Source: Rhizophagus clarus
Taxonomy: Eukaryota; Glomeromycota; Glomeromycetes; Glomerales; Glomeraceae
Direction of reading: 5' to 3'
NCBI GenBank assembly: GCA_015698045.1
Contig: BLAL01000053.1
Span: 560,501-624,500, forward strand
Length of the DNA stretch: 64,000 nt
Shown: piece after piece, positions 46,477-60,400 of the stretch
Layout: the number at the start of each line of letters is the position of its first letter
How positions within the stretch are numbered: position 1 is the stretch's first letter
Notes under the pieces: generated by a model
The model's input: the letters and a program-made list of their open reading frames with translations, nothing else
What the model was told of the DNA's origin: nothing
Databases searched by the model: none
Made by a program: the position numbers and the translations under genes

Positions 46477-48047
46477 GTGAACATCAATCATAAAGATTGT
46501 TATAATCCACCTAACTCGTTATGGTGTAAAGAATGTATTCCTTCTTACATAATTGAAGGATGGACTAGCGAAAATTATAATATTGATGAATTTATTAAAG
46601 ATTCAATTTATAATGCAAAATATTATGATTATGATAATAATAAATATCCAATATTTCTTGAATGGGTACCATTTAACAGATTGAAAGACATAAAACAAAT
46701 TGGTGAAGGTGGATTTGCTAAAGTATATTCTGCATTATGGATCGATGGTAAAGCAAAATATGATAAACAAGATGATGGAAGTTGGAAAAAAAGAGAACCT
46801 GAACCTATGAAAGTTGCCCTGAAGAAATTGAATGATTCACAGAATATTTTAGCTGAATATTTAAATGAGGTATAATATTTACATATTATTTATTATTTTA
46901 TTAAATTATATTTTAAAACTTTTTTTAATTTAAATCATAGCTTAAAATACATTGGGATTGTAATAAGAAAAATACTATTGATTTTTTAAAATTTTATGGA
47001 ATGACAAAAGATCCAGAAACCAAAGAATTCATAATGATTATGTAATTTTCAGAAAAGGGAAATTTAAGAAACTTTCTTTTAAATGATTTTAACAATATTC
47101 TATGGAAAGATAAAATTGCATCCTTGTGTAAATTATCATTTGACCTTCATTATTTACATAAATTAAGATATTGTCATAAAGATTTTCATAGTGGAAATAT
47201 ATTACAAATATATAATCGTCTTATAGAAACTTATACTTCTTATGTTTCGGATTTTGGATTGTCAGGACCATCATATAAGCAAAAGGAAGATCATAAAGTA
47301 TGTGGAGTATTGCCATATATTGCCCCAGAAGTATTAAATGGAGAATCATATACATTATCTGCTGATATTTATAGTTTTGGCATAATTATGACAGAATTTT
47401 CATCTGGAAAACCACCTTTTTATAAAAGAAAGCATGATGCTACTTTAAGCATTAAACATATGTAATGGACTCAGACCAGAATTTGGAAAAGGAACTCCTG
47501 AATTTTATAAGAAATTAGCTTATAGATGTATGAATGCTAATTTTAATCAAAGGCCAACAGCATTTGAATTATATGAGATATTGTTTTTTTGGAATAATTC
47601 TATTAATCTTGAACTAATGGAAGTAAAAAAATTTGGATACAAGAGAAAAGAAATTAAAGCTATGTTTGAAGAAGCTGATAAAGAAATACCAAATATTTCA
47701 ACTTCATACGAGAAGGATCCTGATGCCATTTACACTAGTAGAGTATTTACATTTAGCAATTTGTCAAAACCCATTAACTCACCTATTATTACTTCATACT
47801 TAAATGATGAGGAAAATAATAAAGGTATTACTAATCATATTACAACTGTTATTATGAAAATAATACATTATAATCACTAATTTTTATTTAACAGATTGTC
47901 AAGATTCACAAATAATTGACTTAGAAGTTCCTAGCTCAGAAGGTAATCTCATTTATGATGTATTTACAATATTTTACTTAAATATAGAATAACACCAATT
48001 TATTTGTAGACGAATGTGATGATCATGATGATGCAGATGATTGCTAG
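46477..48047 (+). pseudogene. AMF-type kinase copy, second of a tandem pair
   Basis: The first recognisable codons (NHKDCYNP, about 46486) follow an acceptor-like TTTAG at 46473-46477 and have no ATG, so the N-terminal end is missing or spliced from upstream. Exon 1 runs to 46869 with EGWTSENYNIDEFI, GEGGFAKVYSALW and KVALKKL. After an intron (46870-46940) come FYGMTKDPETKEFIMIM then a stop TAA (47043-47045), HKDFHSGN with catalytic Asp intact, SDFGLSGP and APEVLNG. A one-base shift lies near 47455. The tail reads GYKRKEIKAMFEEADKEIPN and STSYEKDPDAIYTSR. Final exons give DCQDSQIIDLEVPSSE (about 47895-47942) and an acidic end DECDDHDDADDC with stop at 48045-48047. Only two lesions separate it from an open kinase. 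Confidence 0.87.
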
Positions 48048-49757
48048 ATATTTTCATTAAATTAAATTATAGTTTCATTGTATTGTATGTACATGGGTTA
48101 TTTTTATCTTCTCTTTATTTATTTGCGTGATAACTTAAAATTTGTCAGCGCAAGTTCGTAGGAAATAAAAATTCTAAATTCCGGGCAGTAAATACTATGA
48201 CAGAAGGACGTAACTCAGATAACATTTGAATAATTTAGTCGTAAACTAACGTTATTTTGCTGATATGTGTGAAAGAATACATCTTGTAATAGGCGTGCAG
48301 AATAAAATTTTATTATATCTTATTATTGTTTCTTGAAATTTCTTTATTCATAAAATTTTTTATATTTAATTGCGAATTAAAAAAAAGCTCATTTAACAAA
48401 GTATAATATTCATTTCTTAAATAAACATTTTAGACTATAATATCTGTAGTACAGAGTGAAATTTTTTTTTTTTAAATTGATTTGGTATAAATTATATTTA
48501 ACAAAGAATGTAATAAATTTTTGTAACGTTTTACAATATTGTTTCGACGTTTAGATTGAATTCTTACATTTTTAATATAAAGGGCTACCAAACGAACCAA
48601 TAAACTTTGACCAGTGAACTACAGTATTGCTGTAAAATTTTATTGTAATATTATATTTTTTATAAAATTTTTGAGGCATCCTTGATTAGTTTATGTGATC
48701 ATGAATCATGAACGCAATAATTATTATTAATGAAGCTGATCATAAAAGTCTAAAATAACTAAATAAACAAAGATTTGGCAAATTAAGTATTTTACAAGTA
48801 TTAATTATATATTAATCATTTCTATTATCCAAAGATAAATGTAAGCATTTTTTATTCTGTAAAGACTACCTTACGTTTTAGTCTTAACACCATTAAATTA
48901 TTATAGAAACAGAAAATTAATCAATCACGTTCTGGTTATAACAGTGGAATTCCATAGAAATAGTACCTAGTTTTTAAGTTTTGGATTATTCATTGTTTCG
49001 AGCAAGATGAAACTATAAAAAATTTTTTTAGCTTACTTTCTAATTGATGGCAATAATTAATAATCTATAACTAACTGCTAATGAGAAATAAACTAATATT
49101 TATTATTTATTTTATTTATTTTTATCAAGCTTTTTTATGAATCAATAATCTTATAAAGAGTAAACTCAAAAGCTACTCTAAAAGATTTTTTGAATTTGAT
49201 ACAAATGTTTCGTTTATAATTTTTTCAAATGGCACTTGGAAATTAATCGGCGATCAGAATTATCATAATTCCTAATTTTTACCATACCAACGTTAAATAT
49301 TAGTAACCCTTTTTTGTTTTTAAATTATCTTAAACGTTAACTTTATTAAGGGAACTTGTCAAATTTTTTGGGAATTTTGACAATTTTGTTATTTTCATTC
49401 TTACGCCACATGTTCGCTGGGACTAGTTAATTATTGAAAATTTTTGTTTTTATTTTCTTTTTTTTAGTATAATTATCTATATCTTATATTATCTATTTTT
49501 TTATCTAATCAAAATTTTTTTTTTTTTTTTTGAAGATAAAAGAACGATGAATTTTTGGCTTTTTGTGAATACGACTTTTATACTAAAATAATCGCTTTAG
49601 ATATTTAAATATTAATATTATTAGTTTCTTTTCACTATATTAAAAAAAAAAATTTTTTAATAATTAAAAAAAGAATAAATAAATAAATAAAAAGAATATC
49701 AAAGTTCTATTATTCATTGCCATCTAATCTTTTCTCTCTCTTTTTCTTTATATTATA
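48048..49757. other. Intergenic DNA
   Basis: A+T-rich sequence with no recognisable gene between the tandem kinases and the 3' end of the alpha-amylase. Nothing else stands out. Confidence 0.55.
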
Positions 49758-51797
49758 TTACAAACCACAAATACGACTACCTTTCAAATTATTTTCGGGA
49801 TAGAGTACTTTTGGTTCACCATCAATTTTAACTGGTACATTTAATGATCCATCAATAGTAATTTTTTCATCACATTTTAAAACATTAACCAATACTTCAC
49901 CAGTTGGCCATACACCATTTCCTTGTATAACCAAATCTCTATTTGGATTATTTCCACCATAGTTAGATGTAATGATTAATGCTTTATCTTTAACAAAAGC
50001 GTAAATATGTTCATCTATCCATGCTTCGATTGAGAGTGAAGTAAAAAATGATTGAGGTACTACTTTACGAAATGCATTAATGTTGGTGATAAATTGATAT
50101 GTTGGAGTTGTTTGAGAGTAAGATGTTGGCCATAATGCTTCACGATTAAAAGGATCATTTCCTGTTGGAGCTCCTGTGAAATCTTGTTCTACTCCTTGAT
50201 ATATTATTGGAATTCCTATATGTAAAAAAGGGTGAAGGAAATTAAACAAAGAATAAGAAAAAAAATTTCAATTTAAATTGAATCAATAAAGTGATGTACC
50301 ATCCATCAATAAAACGAAAGTTATTGCATTTCGAAGTAAAACTTTATCTTGAGTTTTATGAGCGAATCTCTATTATACATAATAATAATGAAAAAAAAAA
50401 AAAATTAAATTCAATTCAACTTTACACAACATTACAAATAAATAATTTCAAAGGAAGAACTTTTACCTCTTGATCATGATTATCAACAAAATTTCCTAAA
50501 ATTCTAGTATCATTAAAGGAATTTCTATTGCTATTTATAATATCCCTCATCTCATACATATTAGCATTAGGATTAGAATATAAATTTTGTAATTTAAAAT
50601 ATAATGGATAACCTAATGTACTATCCATATGTTTTTGATATGACCCTACAAATCCTGAATTACCATCTGGTATTTCACCAATTGAAAATACTCCACTACT
50701 TTTCGTGAAATCATCCCAAAATTCTTGTCGAATATGTCTTGCTGTATCTATACGTATTGCATCAAAATTGAATTCTTTAACTAACCAACTTATCCAATTA
50801 TAATATTCAGAAACTACAAAAGGGTTTTCCGTGTCAAGATCTTTATGTACAAAGAAAATTTTTTAAGTAAGGTTGAAATTACACAAATGAAACTAAAAAC
50901 TTTTAGAATAAATTTTAGCATACCAGGTAATGGATCGTCAGCAGAACCAATACTACAATATTCGACATTTCCTTGATCATTATAATTACTAATGAGACAA
51001 AAAACGTGATAATGATCAGTCTTGTTAAATGGATTATAAGCCTTAACATAGTCGTCAGTTCTAGGAGTCTTTTTTTCTTGCGGTCCCATATGATTTCTAA
51101 AAAAAAAAAGTAATAAATGATATTTTTGTTATTTGAATCAGTCTAGCATATTTAACAGAAAAATCTGATAAAAATTCTTACGCTACTACGTCGACCATAA
51201 CCCAAATGTCCTTATCGTGAGCAGCTTTCACAAGATTTTTTAAGTCATCAGGAGTGCCAAAATGTGGATTAATTTGATAAATATCTTGGGCCCAATCTAT
51301 AGTATACGAAAGAATAAATTAATCATTCCATAAAAGAAATTTGTAAAGCATATAATGGATAAATCAAATTACATCCGTGCCATCCAACACCGACTTCAGT
51401 TTCATTATCCATTTGTTTTACGACCGGACTAATCCAAATTGCGTCAAAACCCTTATATAATTCAGCAACAAAAAAAAAAATTAGTAATAATTTAAAAATT
51501 AAAACTGTAATAAATAAATCAAGGTCTTAAAATTACCATATTTTTTATGTAATCGAGTTTACTAACTATTCCTGAAAATGTTCCACCACAATAATGTCTA
51601 ATTTCAGGTTCATTTTGATTATTTGAACAAAGTTGGGGATTTTCTTGACCAGGTGCTTGAGCAAATCTATCAGTTAATAATTGATAAATTGTACGAGCCC
51701 TCCATTCATCCGCGGTTCTTGCCAATGAGAATTGTGGCGCAGTTATAACCAATAGTAGCGTGGCGAGTGTGAATAGTTTTTGAGTTGAGAATTTCAT
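49758..51797 (-). CDS. Secreted alpha-amylase (GH13)
   Basis: Endo-hydrolysis of alpha-1,4-glucans (starch, glycogen) outside the cell. Seven exons by splice signals: 51537-51797, 51373-51451, 51182-51296, 50924-51096, 50467-50840, 50300-50369 and 49758-50215, total 1530 bp, 509 residues, close to fungal Taka-type enzymes (about 480-500 mature). The start at 51797 gives a signal peptide (MKFSTQKLFTLATLLLVITA). GH13 regions are present: region I VDVVANHMG, region II FDAIRIDTARH (nucleophile Asp), region III SIGEIPDG (acid/base Glu), region IV FVDNHDQE (transition-state Asp). A C-terminal beta-sandwich-like part ends GSRICGL. All introns are short and phase-consistent, with no stops. It sits alone, with no linked sugar-use genes. 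An upstream in-frame ATG exists, but the signal peptide favours 51797. Confidence 0.94.
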
Positions 51798-51867
51798 TTT
51801 TTTTAAATTTTTATCAGAGAAAATTGATTTACAAAAAGAAAAAAAAAGGAAAGGCGCAAAAGTCAAA

Positions 51868-51886
51868 TCATTTAAATACAGAAATG
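51868..51886 (-). promoter_or_regulatory. Possible TATA box of the alpha-amylase gene
   Basis: TATTTAAATGA on the minus strand lies about 75-85 bp upstream of the start codon at 51797, a distance similar to that in the chitin deacetylase gene. Support is positional only. Confidence 0.3.
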
Positions 51887-54386
51887 TATTAGTAATAACG
51901 GAGTTTAAAAGTCAATATTTTGTTTTACTTTTAGATGATATCACTTTTAAAAAAATTGATTAATGATATTAATTTGGCTTAGAGTCGGCTTTTAAAATTG
52001 ATTTACTTTATTTGTTGTTGACTAAACTTGTATTTTCAAGTTAAATAATAAAGGGTTAGCATTGCCTCAATTTTTCGAAGAAAATTCGAGAAATGCATTA
52101 AAATCCAATTTATCCCGATTTGGAAAATTAGGGCTTTTGATGATCTTATTGTCCATGAAAATTTTCAGCCACAATGTGTCCGACATTTCCGACGAATAAT
52201 GTTCGTACAGTATATACGAAATATTGTTGAAAAAAACGTGAAAGATTTTCGATGTAAGGCTGATTAAACGCTCATGTTAATCGCTTAAAATGGAAGAGAA
52301 TGTAAAGAATCAAAACAGTTTGTTTCAGCCACCTTAACAATTTATTTACGTGGCACATAATTTGTCGCACCAAACGCATATTTTCAGACAAGAATATCAT
52401 ATTATTTACACCTTTTTCGAACGGTCAATAATAACTGATCACGTATATATTTGTTAAATTGCTGTACGATATCCGATAACAAAATTAAATTATTTGTGGC
52501 ACAGTTATTTATTAAAAAAATATATACTGTATGTACTGTATATATATATATAATTGCTGGTTAAAACTACGCAAAATAAATTAGGAAAATCCAAAATTTT
52601 TTTTTTTTTGTAAAGAGCAATCATAAAAATTTCGTGAAAAAATTTTTTTTTTCATGCATGACGTTTACATATGGCTAAAAGTGACCTACAAATAGGTATT
52701 ATAAATATGTATAGTACGTCCGTCGCCTTACATACAATGATTTCCAAATTTGTATATTTTTTAAATAAATTTCTTTAAAAAGTTACGTTATTATCCTTTT
52801 CGAAAAAATATCAACTAAATTACACGTGTCATTTAAAATTTATTGTTTTACTTAGAAAAATTATAATACAATGCGTCTAAAGACTTTGTAATTTTTTTTA
52901 GGTAATTATTATTTATTTTAAATATATGAAAATACGTACAACATATGCAATAATTGTAATATCGAATAATATCAAACAAAAAAAAAAAAAATATGATGAT
53001 AACAATGAATATATGGTTTTTTTGGGTGAAACTATTTTACAAAATCAGTAATGAGCATAACTAAAGGTCGACTAATATTTTATTCCTTTTTAATTTTTAT
53101 TCGCTAGGTATTTAATAAATAACAAATATAATATTTTAACAAATTTACAATTTAATAACAATCACATCATTTGTTAAAACTCTTTTCTGGGCGCTCGTAA
53201 GATTACGAGAATTTAGCTTTATCTTAATTAACGTAATTTACTGTATATAAAAAATAATACTGTACGCAAAAAAAAAAAAAACAAATAAATAATTGACAAA
53301 AATTTTTACACGAAGTTTTCTTTCAATAAACTTAAACCAGCTCGTCGAACAATTAAAGCCATGGCACATTATAGCTCAAACTACCATCAAAATTAGGGTA
53401 ATTAGAGGTCAACCTAACATGCATACTGTTGGCAATTACCAGTTCAAAACACTAGCGCTGTTACTTGCTTTAGAACACGCAAGAAATAATACGATATAAT
53501 AAAATTTCAATTAAATTAAAAACTAATAAATATTTATTGATTATATAACTTTTATTCTCAACAGTTGAAAGATTCAAACTTATGATGGGCGTTTTCATAC
53601 TGTGTTTGGTTAAGCTATCGCTTGCTTCATCATTATCAATAAAATAAACGCTACAGACTTATATTAATTCTTAATTGTAATGAATTAGAATCATTTAATT
53701 AAATTGAGAATCTTGACAATTTTATTGAGGCAAGAAAATAGTTAATCGTAAAGTTTATTTAATTAATAATATTCTTAGGTTTTCTTATCTAAATTAAGAT
53801 ACGAAGTAATACTTTGCAGAAACCTATAATTTACTACTATGTAGTCAAGTGATCGTTATCAAATCGGAACGATCTAGTATCAGGCACGTGACGACCGTAA
53901 TGTCGAACTATCTCGTGAAACTATCGATAATACGCATCTTCGAAGTCTTTTCGAAGTCGTAACATAGTCTTAAAGAGATAGTAAATATCGTCGTACTCTA
54001 GCCGAAATAATTAACCTATTATATTTTTTCGACGCATCAGACATCACTTGACAGCAAATCTACCATTTTTTTCATTAAATTTTTTTGTTATATTTATTTA
54101 TTAAAAAAGTTTTATTGTGTTTTATTAAACTATCATATATAAGTTCTTATTAATATTTGTGAATTAACGCAATATAATATAATAAAATATTCGTTGTAGA
54201 AAAATGACTTATCCAACAATAATAAAATGACATTATAATACTGTGCATTTATATTTTAATATACTCTCATAATACCGTATATTTATTTTGTAATTTTGTT
54301 ATAATAAACGCCTAATATATTAAAAAATGAATCGATTGATTAAATCAAGGTTCTAAAGAATCTTTATATCAAATAAATTACCTCGT
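51887..54386. other. Intergenic DNA
   Basis: Over 2.4 kb no coding region was recognised. Short frames (e.g. 53293-53499) have no domain. The left end of the possible transposon that carries the next two genes may lie here, but I could not find a terminal repeat. Confidence 0.45.
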
Positions 54387-56259
54387 TTATAGGTACAAAT
54401 TACTGGCAATGTTCCGACCATTTCTAGACGGAACTGCTATGTTTTTTGTTATCTTATCCAAATATTTAGTTTTCGTGGTATCTCGTGAATCATAGTTCAC
54501 GATTAATGCTTTCCTGATAAACTTTTGTAACATACACAAAGAATTTTGAACTTTTAATTCGTTTATGTTCGTTGCATTCAACCACCTTTGTAAGACGTTC
54601 ATAGTCAAAGCTTCATCAACAAATAAAATTACTTCATTCTCCTCTAAAGGACGATTATTTCCATTTCCCCTGTAAACGAAAAAAATGAATAAGTAATAAT
54701 TCATATACCACTTAAGTAGAATGCTCTGCTTACCTAGACCTTTTTTTTTTAAATTCATTAACTGTTTCTTCAATATGATCCAGAAATTTGTTTCGAAAAT
54801 CACTAAAATTTCTGTTTGCTGCGCGCAACAGTTCAATCCCTTCCGTTGAATTCAGATTACAGTTGAAAATTTGACGTACCAAATCTTCAAAAACGTTTTT
54901 TTCGGGATTTCTAACCCGAAGGAATAGACATTTTAATTCTTCCAAGAAATCCCGATTATCTTTTGTCTAAATTATGCAAGTTATTAAAGCAGTGATAGCA
55001 AAATAATAATAAAAATAAACGTTTGCTATTCTTACCCTATCTTCTTGCTGTGGTATACTGGTCGCTAGCGGTAAGGAATTATGGTTTGGCGTAATAAAAT
55101 TGAACGAGTTCGTAACTGGTGATTGCATTGATAAATAAAGGTTATAAGCAAGTAATAAGATGTTCGGGTTTGCACATAACCACGAACAGATTTGATGAAC
55201 ATTCGCCATGTTGTGAAATGGTGTTGGAAATCGGTCTGATGATGGTCGGCAGTTCGAAAGAGCATCACTATCATCATTATTAGTAAAAAAGGATGTATTT
55301 GATTGATACACATTTTGTGTATCTGGACGAAAAACATCACGATCATTAGACCCCATATACATATTATGAGCACTATGAGAACGGGATGTTGGAGGAGGTA
55401 TATTATTAGGACGATCAGGACTAGGTGTAGTATTCAAATATAAACGACGAGATTCATCTGCTTTGTTTGATCGATATAAGTCATTATTGCGAATCCTATC
55501 AACACGTGTGTATGATCCAGTCTCATCTAATATATTGTTATGAATTCTATTACTGTCGTTTGCAATTGGCGTCAGAGGTTCACGTTCAAAATTTGTATCA
55601 TTTTCATTAAACGGACCACCATCTAAAGAATTGAAGATATGAGGAAGGTAAAACAAAATTTAAACGAGGTTATTTCGTTATGTCAAAGTACGATGAAAGT
55701 TACCTTCCGAAAGATCATCATCATCACTTAATTCCAGAAGTTTATTAATTGGTGTCAGTTTAGTAATGGCAACAGCAGCGGGTTCTTGAACGTCAATGTC
55801 TTCATTCAAATCTTCGTTGACAACAGCTGGCTCTTGTAATGTATCAGGAACCTTTCAGCTGCGTTTCGTGTTGGTCTTGGGAGCTGATGTCATAGTTTTA
55901 CGTTTAGTGGTGTTTGGTGATATAGTTTGTTGATCGATATCATTTATTGTTTCGTTATCATTAGCAGGATCCTTCTTTTTTCGACCTCGTTTTTTAGCTG
56001 GAGGCTTTTGAGTTTCCAGTTCTTGATTTTCTTTTGGAACTAAAAAGGAAATTAAGAACATGGCATTTTTTTACAATGATAGTAATGATAGTTAAAGACG
56101 AAAATTACTTAAAGAATCACTAATTTCATCATCAATAGTGGTAACATTTTGGTTTTTCTTTTGACTTCGGGAAGTAGTTTTAGAAGTCACAATATCTTTG
56201 TCAGTAGGTACAACACTTTGTTTTTTATTTTGACTTCGGGTAATATTTTTAGGTGGCAT
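54387..56259 (-). pseudogene. Five-exon gene of unknown function, one in-frame stop
   Basis: Exons 56109-56259, 55704-56039, 55036-55622, 54734-54966 and 54387-54669 sum to 1590 bp (530 codons), consistent in phase. The ATG at 56259 gives MPPKNITRSQNKKQ, with a second SRSQKKNQ copy, then KKRGRKKKDP (an AT-hook-like basic patch, about 63-72), and a long Asn/Ser/Pro/Asp-rich, likely disordered middle. The last two exons look folded: FLEELKCLFLRVRNPEKNVF, ELLRAANRNFSDFRNKFLDH and LFVDEALTMNVLQRWLNATN. A single TGA (55855-55857) lies in exon 2; the frame stays open on both sides. I do not recognise the family. The AT-hook-like motif and head-to-head position with the transposase at 57474 suggest an accessory protein of a transposon, such as a DNA-binding partner, but this is inference. 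It may still be functional if the stop is a sequencing error. Confidence 0.65.
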
Positions 56260-57473
56260 GATAATTAGAACTGTATTAAAAACTATATAGCAAGGTTGTA
56301 CGTAAAAATAATGTAAGAGGAGACTTTTAAAATTGTAAATAAAAACGATAGCGAAGACTAAGTTTGTGAGAAAGAAAAAAATTTAATAACAAAGAAAAAA
56401 AAGGAGATTGTATTCCCACTTTAATATAAACTTTTTTTTTAAATTGGAATGCATCACTTTAACAATAAGCTTCATCGTATTGCAATAAAATAAACTTTTA
56501 TAGATTCTATAGCAACAGTATAGAACATTTATCAATATGTATTATTTCAAATTGTTCAATTTCAATTATATGATGATGTATTGTTCTTATTTTAAGATAT
56601 TTTGTCATAACACGTAACGATTAGCGTGATAGTGTTTTATTTTAATTGATATTTTTTTTAACAAGTAACGATTAGCATAATAGTTTACTATAAATAGTTA
56701 ACAATAATTTTTAATGAATTATTCATGTGGTAAAATTTTTACGAAATTTAAAAACCCACGAAAATATTATTCTTTTTAATCGAAATATAATTTTTTTTAA
56801 AATCGAAATATAATTTTTTTAAAAATCAAAATATAATTTTTTTTAAAATCGAAATATAATTTTTTTAAAAATCGAAAACAATTTTTTTAATCAATCGAAT
56901 ATAATATATATATATTTTTTTTAAATATAGTATTTTTTTTTAATTAAAGTTAAATTTAAATTAGTGTAAATCTTAATATCGAAAAGCTAAATTTTTAAAT
57001 TTTTTAGTGTAAATTTTATTCCAAAAAAAAATAGTGTAAATTTTAAACAGAACTTTTAATTTTAAACTAGACTTATAATGTAAATTTTAACAGAAGTTAA
57101 ATGTTATAGTGTAAATTTTAAACAGAAAGTTAAAATTTAAATTACTTTTAGTGATTACTTAATCGAAGTTAAAATTTAAATTATACTTTTTAATGTGGAT
57201 TTTAGTAGATAGTTAAATTTAATTTATATTTTTAGTGATAACTTTTACCAAAAGTTAAATTCTTTTTGATTTTTTTTATCGAAAGTTAAATTACAAATCA
57301 ACCAACAAGGTTTCTCTATTTCACGTAGTTTCATTTTACTTTAAAATATTTTGAGGTTGTTATGTTTCTAACATTAGTCAATGCAGTTATATTAGACAAT
57401 GATATAGCGCATTTAATATACCGTTGATGTTAAACAAAACAAATGGTAAATATCGTTATTTGTTAATACACAT
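56260..57473. other. Divergent intergenic region with tandem repeats
   Basis: This 1.2-kb stretch lies between the two divergent genes and would hold both promoters. It contains two repeat blocks (56779-56890 and 56960-57260). No coding region. Confidence 0.55.
56779..56890 (+). repeat. Five tandem copies of AATCGAAATATAATTTTTTTTAAA
   Basis: The unit of about 26-29 bp (ATCGAAATATAATTTTTTTT) recurs five times with few changes. A diverged series around GTAAATTTTAAACAGAAGTTAAA continues to about 57260. Confidence 0.8.
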
Positions 57474-60400
57474 ATGCACTTATTTCAACAACATTTGATT
57501 CTACTAGAAACTATGACTACCGATAGTAATGATCATGATATGATGGATAATTATGACGAAGATGAAGAAATAGCATCTACTATCGGTATAGAAGATGAAG
57601 AAATGAGCGAAGATGATCTAGAGTTTGAAAGTGAATATGAAAGAGTGATGGAGGAGTTTATTGAAAGCGATGAATATGACGGTAATAAAGGAGATAATGA
57701 AAATGAAAGTGAAGATGATGGAGATGAAACAAGTGAGGAAGCATCAGACGAAGAAGAAATCATCGATCAACCTCTCAATAATGAACAAATGCCACATTTT
57801 GTACGGTTGAATGAATTCGCCCCATATTTCATCAATATTACCGAATCACTATTTTTTTGTTGGATGCAAAAACATCGTATATATAAGTTGGATTATTTTA
57901 ACGCTCATAAATGAAAATATAACTACAACTTACAGCCAATTCTTCATTAGCCACCCAAGCATATGATGAATTAGTTGATATTATTCGTCATCCACAGTTC
58001 AGAAAAAGATGACGTTGTACCAAATAGCTGAAGATTTAGGAAATATAGGCAGAGGTTGCCGTTACTCCCAATACGAACTCAAAAAATTAATATTTTCAAC
58101 AAGAAAACGCCATCAACATCCAAAGACACTGGGGAAGCGTATTACTTGTCTATTATGGATACCATTCGTCATGTATTGAACAATCCTTCATTATTAGGTA
58201 ACATGTATTTCAGACCAGGCCAAGAAGTCACTAAAAGTAAAGAATTCTGGTACGGTAATGTTTGGAAGGAATCAGCAAGATTTGGCCAAGCATCTATCAC
58301 AATCGCTCAAAACGTGTATTACTCAGGGGATTTTGTAATATACAGAGAATCTAGAGAAGTGAAAAGACCTGGTCGTATATTGGCGATTATACAACAAGAT
58401 GGCCGGTTAAAGATTAAAATCCAACGAATACTAATATTTAAAGATTTGCCGAAAAATCTACAAAGTAATGATCGAAGACAAAGATCGCAAGAAGGCGAAC
58501 TTTGGTTCCTGGATCAAGAGATGGACAATGCAATTATGAATATCAAATTGCAAGCAATTGTTAACCAGATAACTGCATCTATTCTTTATGATAATGTTAT
58601 AACCAATCTTAATTTGTATAAAATTAGGGAAATTCTCTACAAGCATAGAGGCCACTGGAAGATGAGACATGTCAAATATTCATATCAACATCCTTTGGAA
58701 TTCGCAGCATTAGAAGAACTAAGAATATCTCTTCTGATCTACAAGTTATTTATCGATTTGTACTATGACGATTTTGGGACATTTTGTAATGTCTATCATT
58801 TATTAGGTGGCATTTATATTCAAATAGGTAACATGCCACTTACTGAAAGACACCGTCTCAAGAACCATTTCATGCTAGGATTTGTCCCTTTTGGTAGCTC
58901 CTTTGATGAATTCATTAAACTGTTCATTACGGAAATGAAGATATTAGAAAAAGAAAAAATCATGAGCGTCCAAGGAAATGAATGCGTTGTTATTGCAAGT
59001 CTTGGCGTTACTACTGCCAATTTGCCGCAAGGGAACGACATGGTTAGAGTCAAGCATCATGGTGCTAATAAGGGATGTCAAACTTGTAATATGACCAAAG
59101 CTTCTTTGACATCCAATAATTTTGATTTACAGTTAGTTTCCCATTATCATCACCAGTCAGATAAGCAATTTGAACAAATATATGTAGTGCAGACGATAAC
59201 AGAATGTAAAGCAATCACAGCCGAATATGGATTACAGTTAAATTCACCAATACTTGATCAATTAAAAAGAGAGAGACATCTACAATCTTCACAAGACATA
59301 TACCATCTTACGGCCAGAAAAATGCTAAGATTTCTTAAGATTACAATTGAAGCACTTTCACCAGAAGAAAAAACAAAATTCATTGCAGTTTGGAAGTCCT
59401 TCAAATATCCGAAGGTTTGGTGAAAATTACCAAACCCAATATCACATATTGATAGTTTCATGATGTCAGACTGTTTACAACTAACCATGATGTTTCCATT
59501 TATTTTCAATAGATTCTTAAAAAATACACACTTTAAGAATTCAGAACTTGAATTATTCCAACATCGAACGGGAGTTACTCAAAGTGATCATGCTGTAAAA
59601 CTATGGTTGAAATGTTGGGTAGTGATGGCAAAAACAATGGCAATAGTGTTTAAAGATTCTTTTACAGAAGAAGAATACGATGAATTGCATGAATGCTTAC
59701 ATAATGAATGACTGCTTTTATCACAGGTATTATTATTTACTAATTATTAATACATGTAACGCAGTATTGTCTAGCGTAATAATAACAAATAGAAATGAAA
59801 ATTAAAAAATAACTATAAATTGGAACAACAATAAGGGAAAATCATCCAATATTTCATTCACAAACAATTTATTAATTTTATTTTTTTATTGCATTTATTA
59901 CAGTATCGCGTAGTTAATTCCAATTGTTTTAATCATTTACAAATAGATATTTAAAGATTTTGAGAATTTACCAAATCTACATGCCAATTACCATCTACAA
60001 TTGTACACAAAGAATTACGTGACGTTACTGAACACAAGCATTAGAACAAAAGAGATGGTGCACTAAATATTCACGAGCATCATACCCCGAACAAATCTAA
60101 AAAACGTGAGTCTGGATTTATTAAAGAATTACACGATATTGTTTGCGATATGACATTTGTTAGATGGTGGCATAGATTTGAGGTTATCTACACCAAACAG
60201 TGGATTTATGAATCTATCTAAACATTTGCAGCGCATGATGAGTGACTGGTTTGTCACAAAAGATAATGCTGATATTAAGGACGATGCAGACGAAAGTAAT
60301 AACCTAATATTATAATACAAAAGTATTCATTATAACATTGATATATTAACCAACGGCATATATGGTACTTAAAGTTTTCTCACCAGATGAACAGATTTCT

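Noticed and set aside
46477..46485. GTG at 46477 as a start codon of the second tandem kinase
   Set aside because: It follows an acceptor-like TTTAG and nuclear fungal genes start with ATG; the true N-terminus is missing or upstream.
57551..57763. Ser-rich open frame on the minus strand
   Set aside because: Antisense of the Asp/Glu-rich N-terminal part of the transposase relic.
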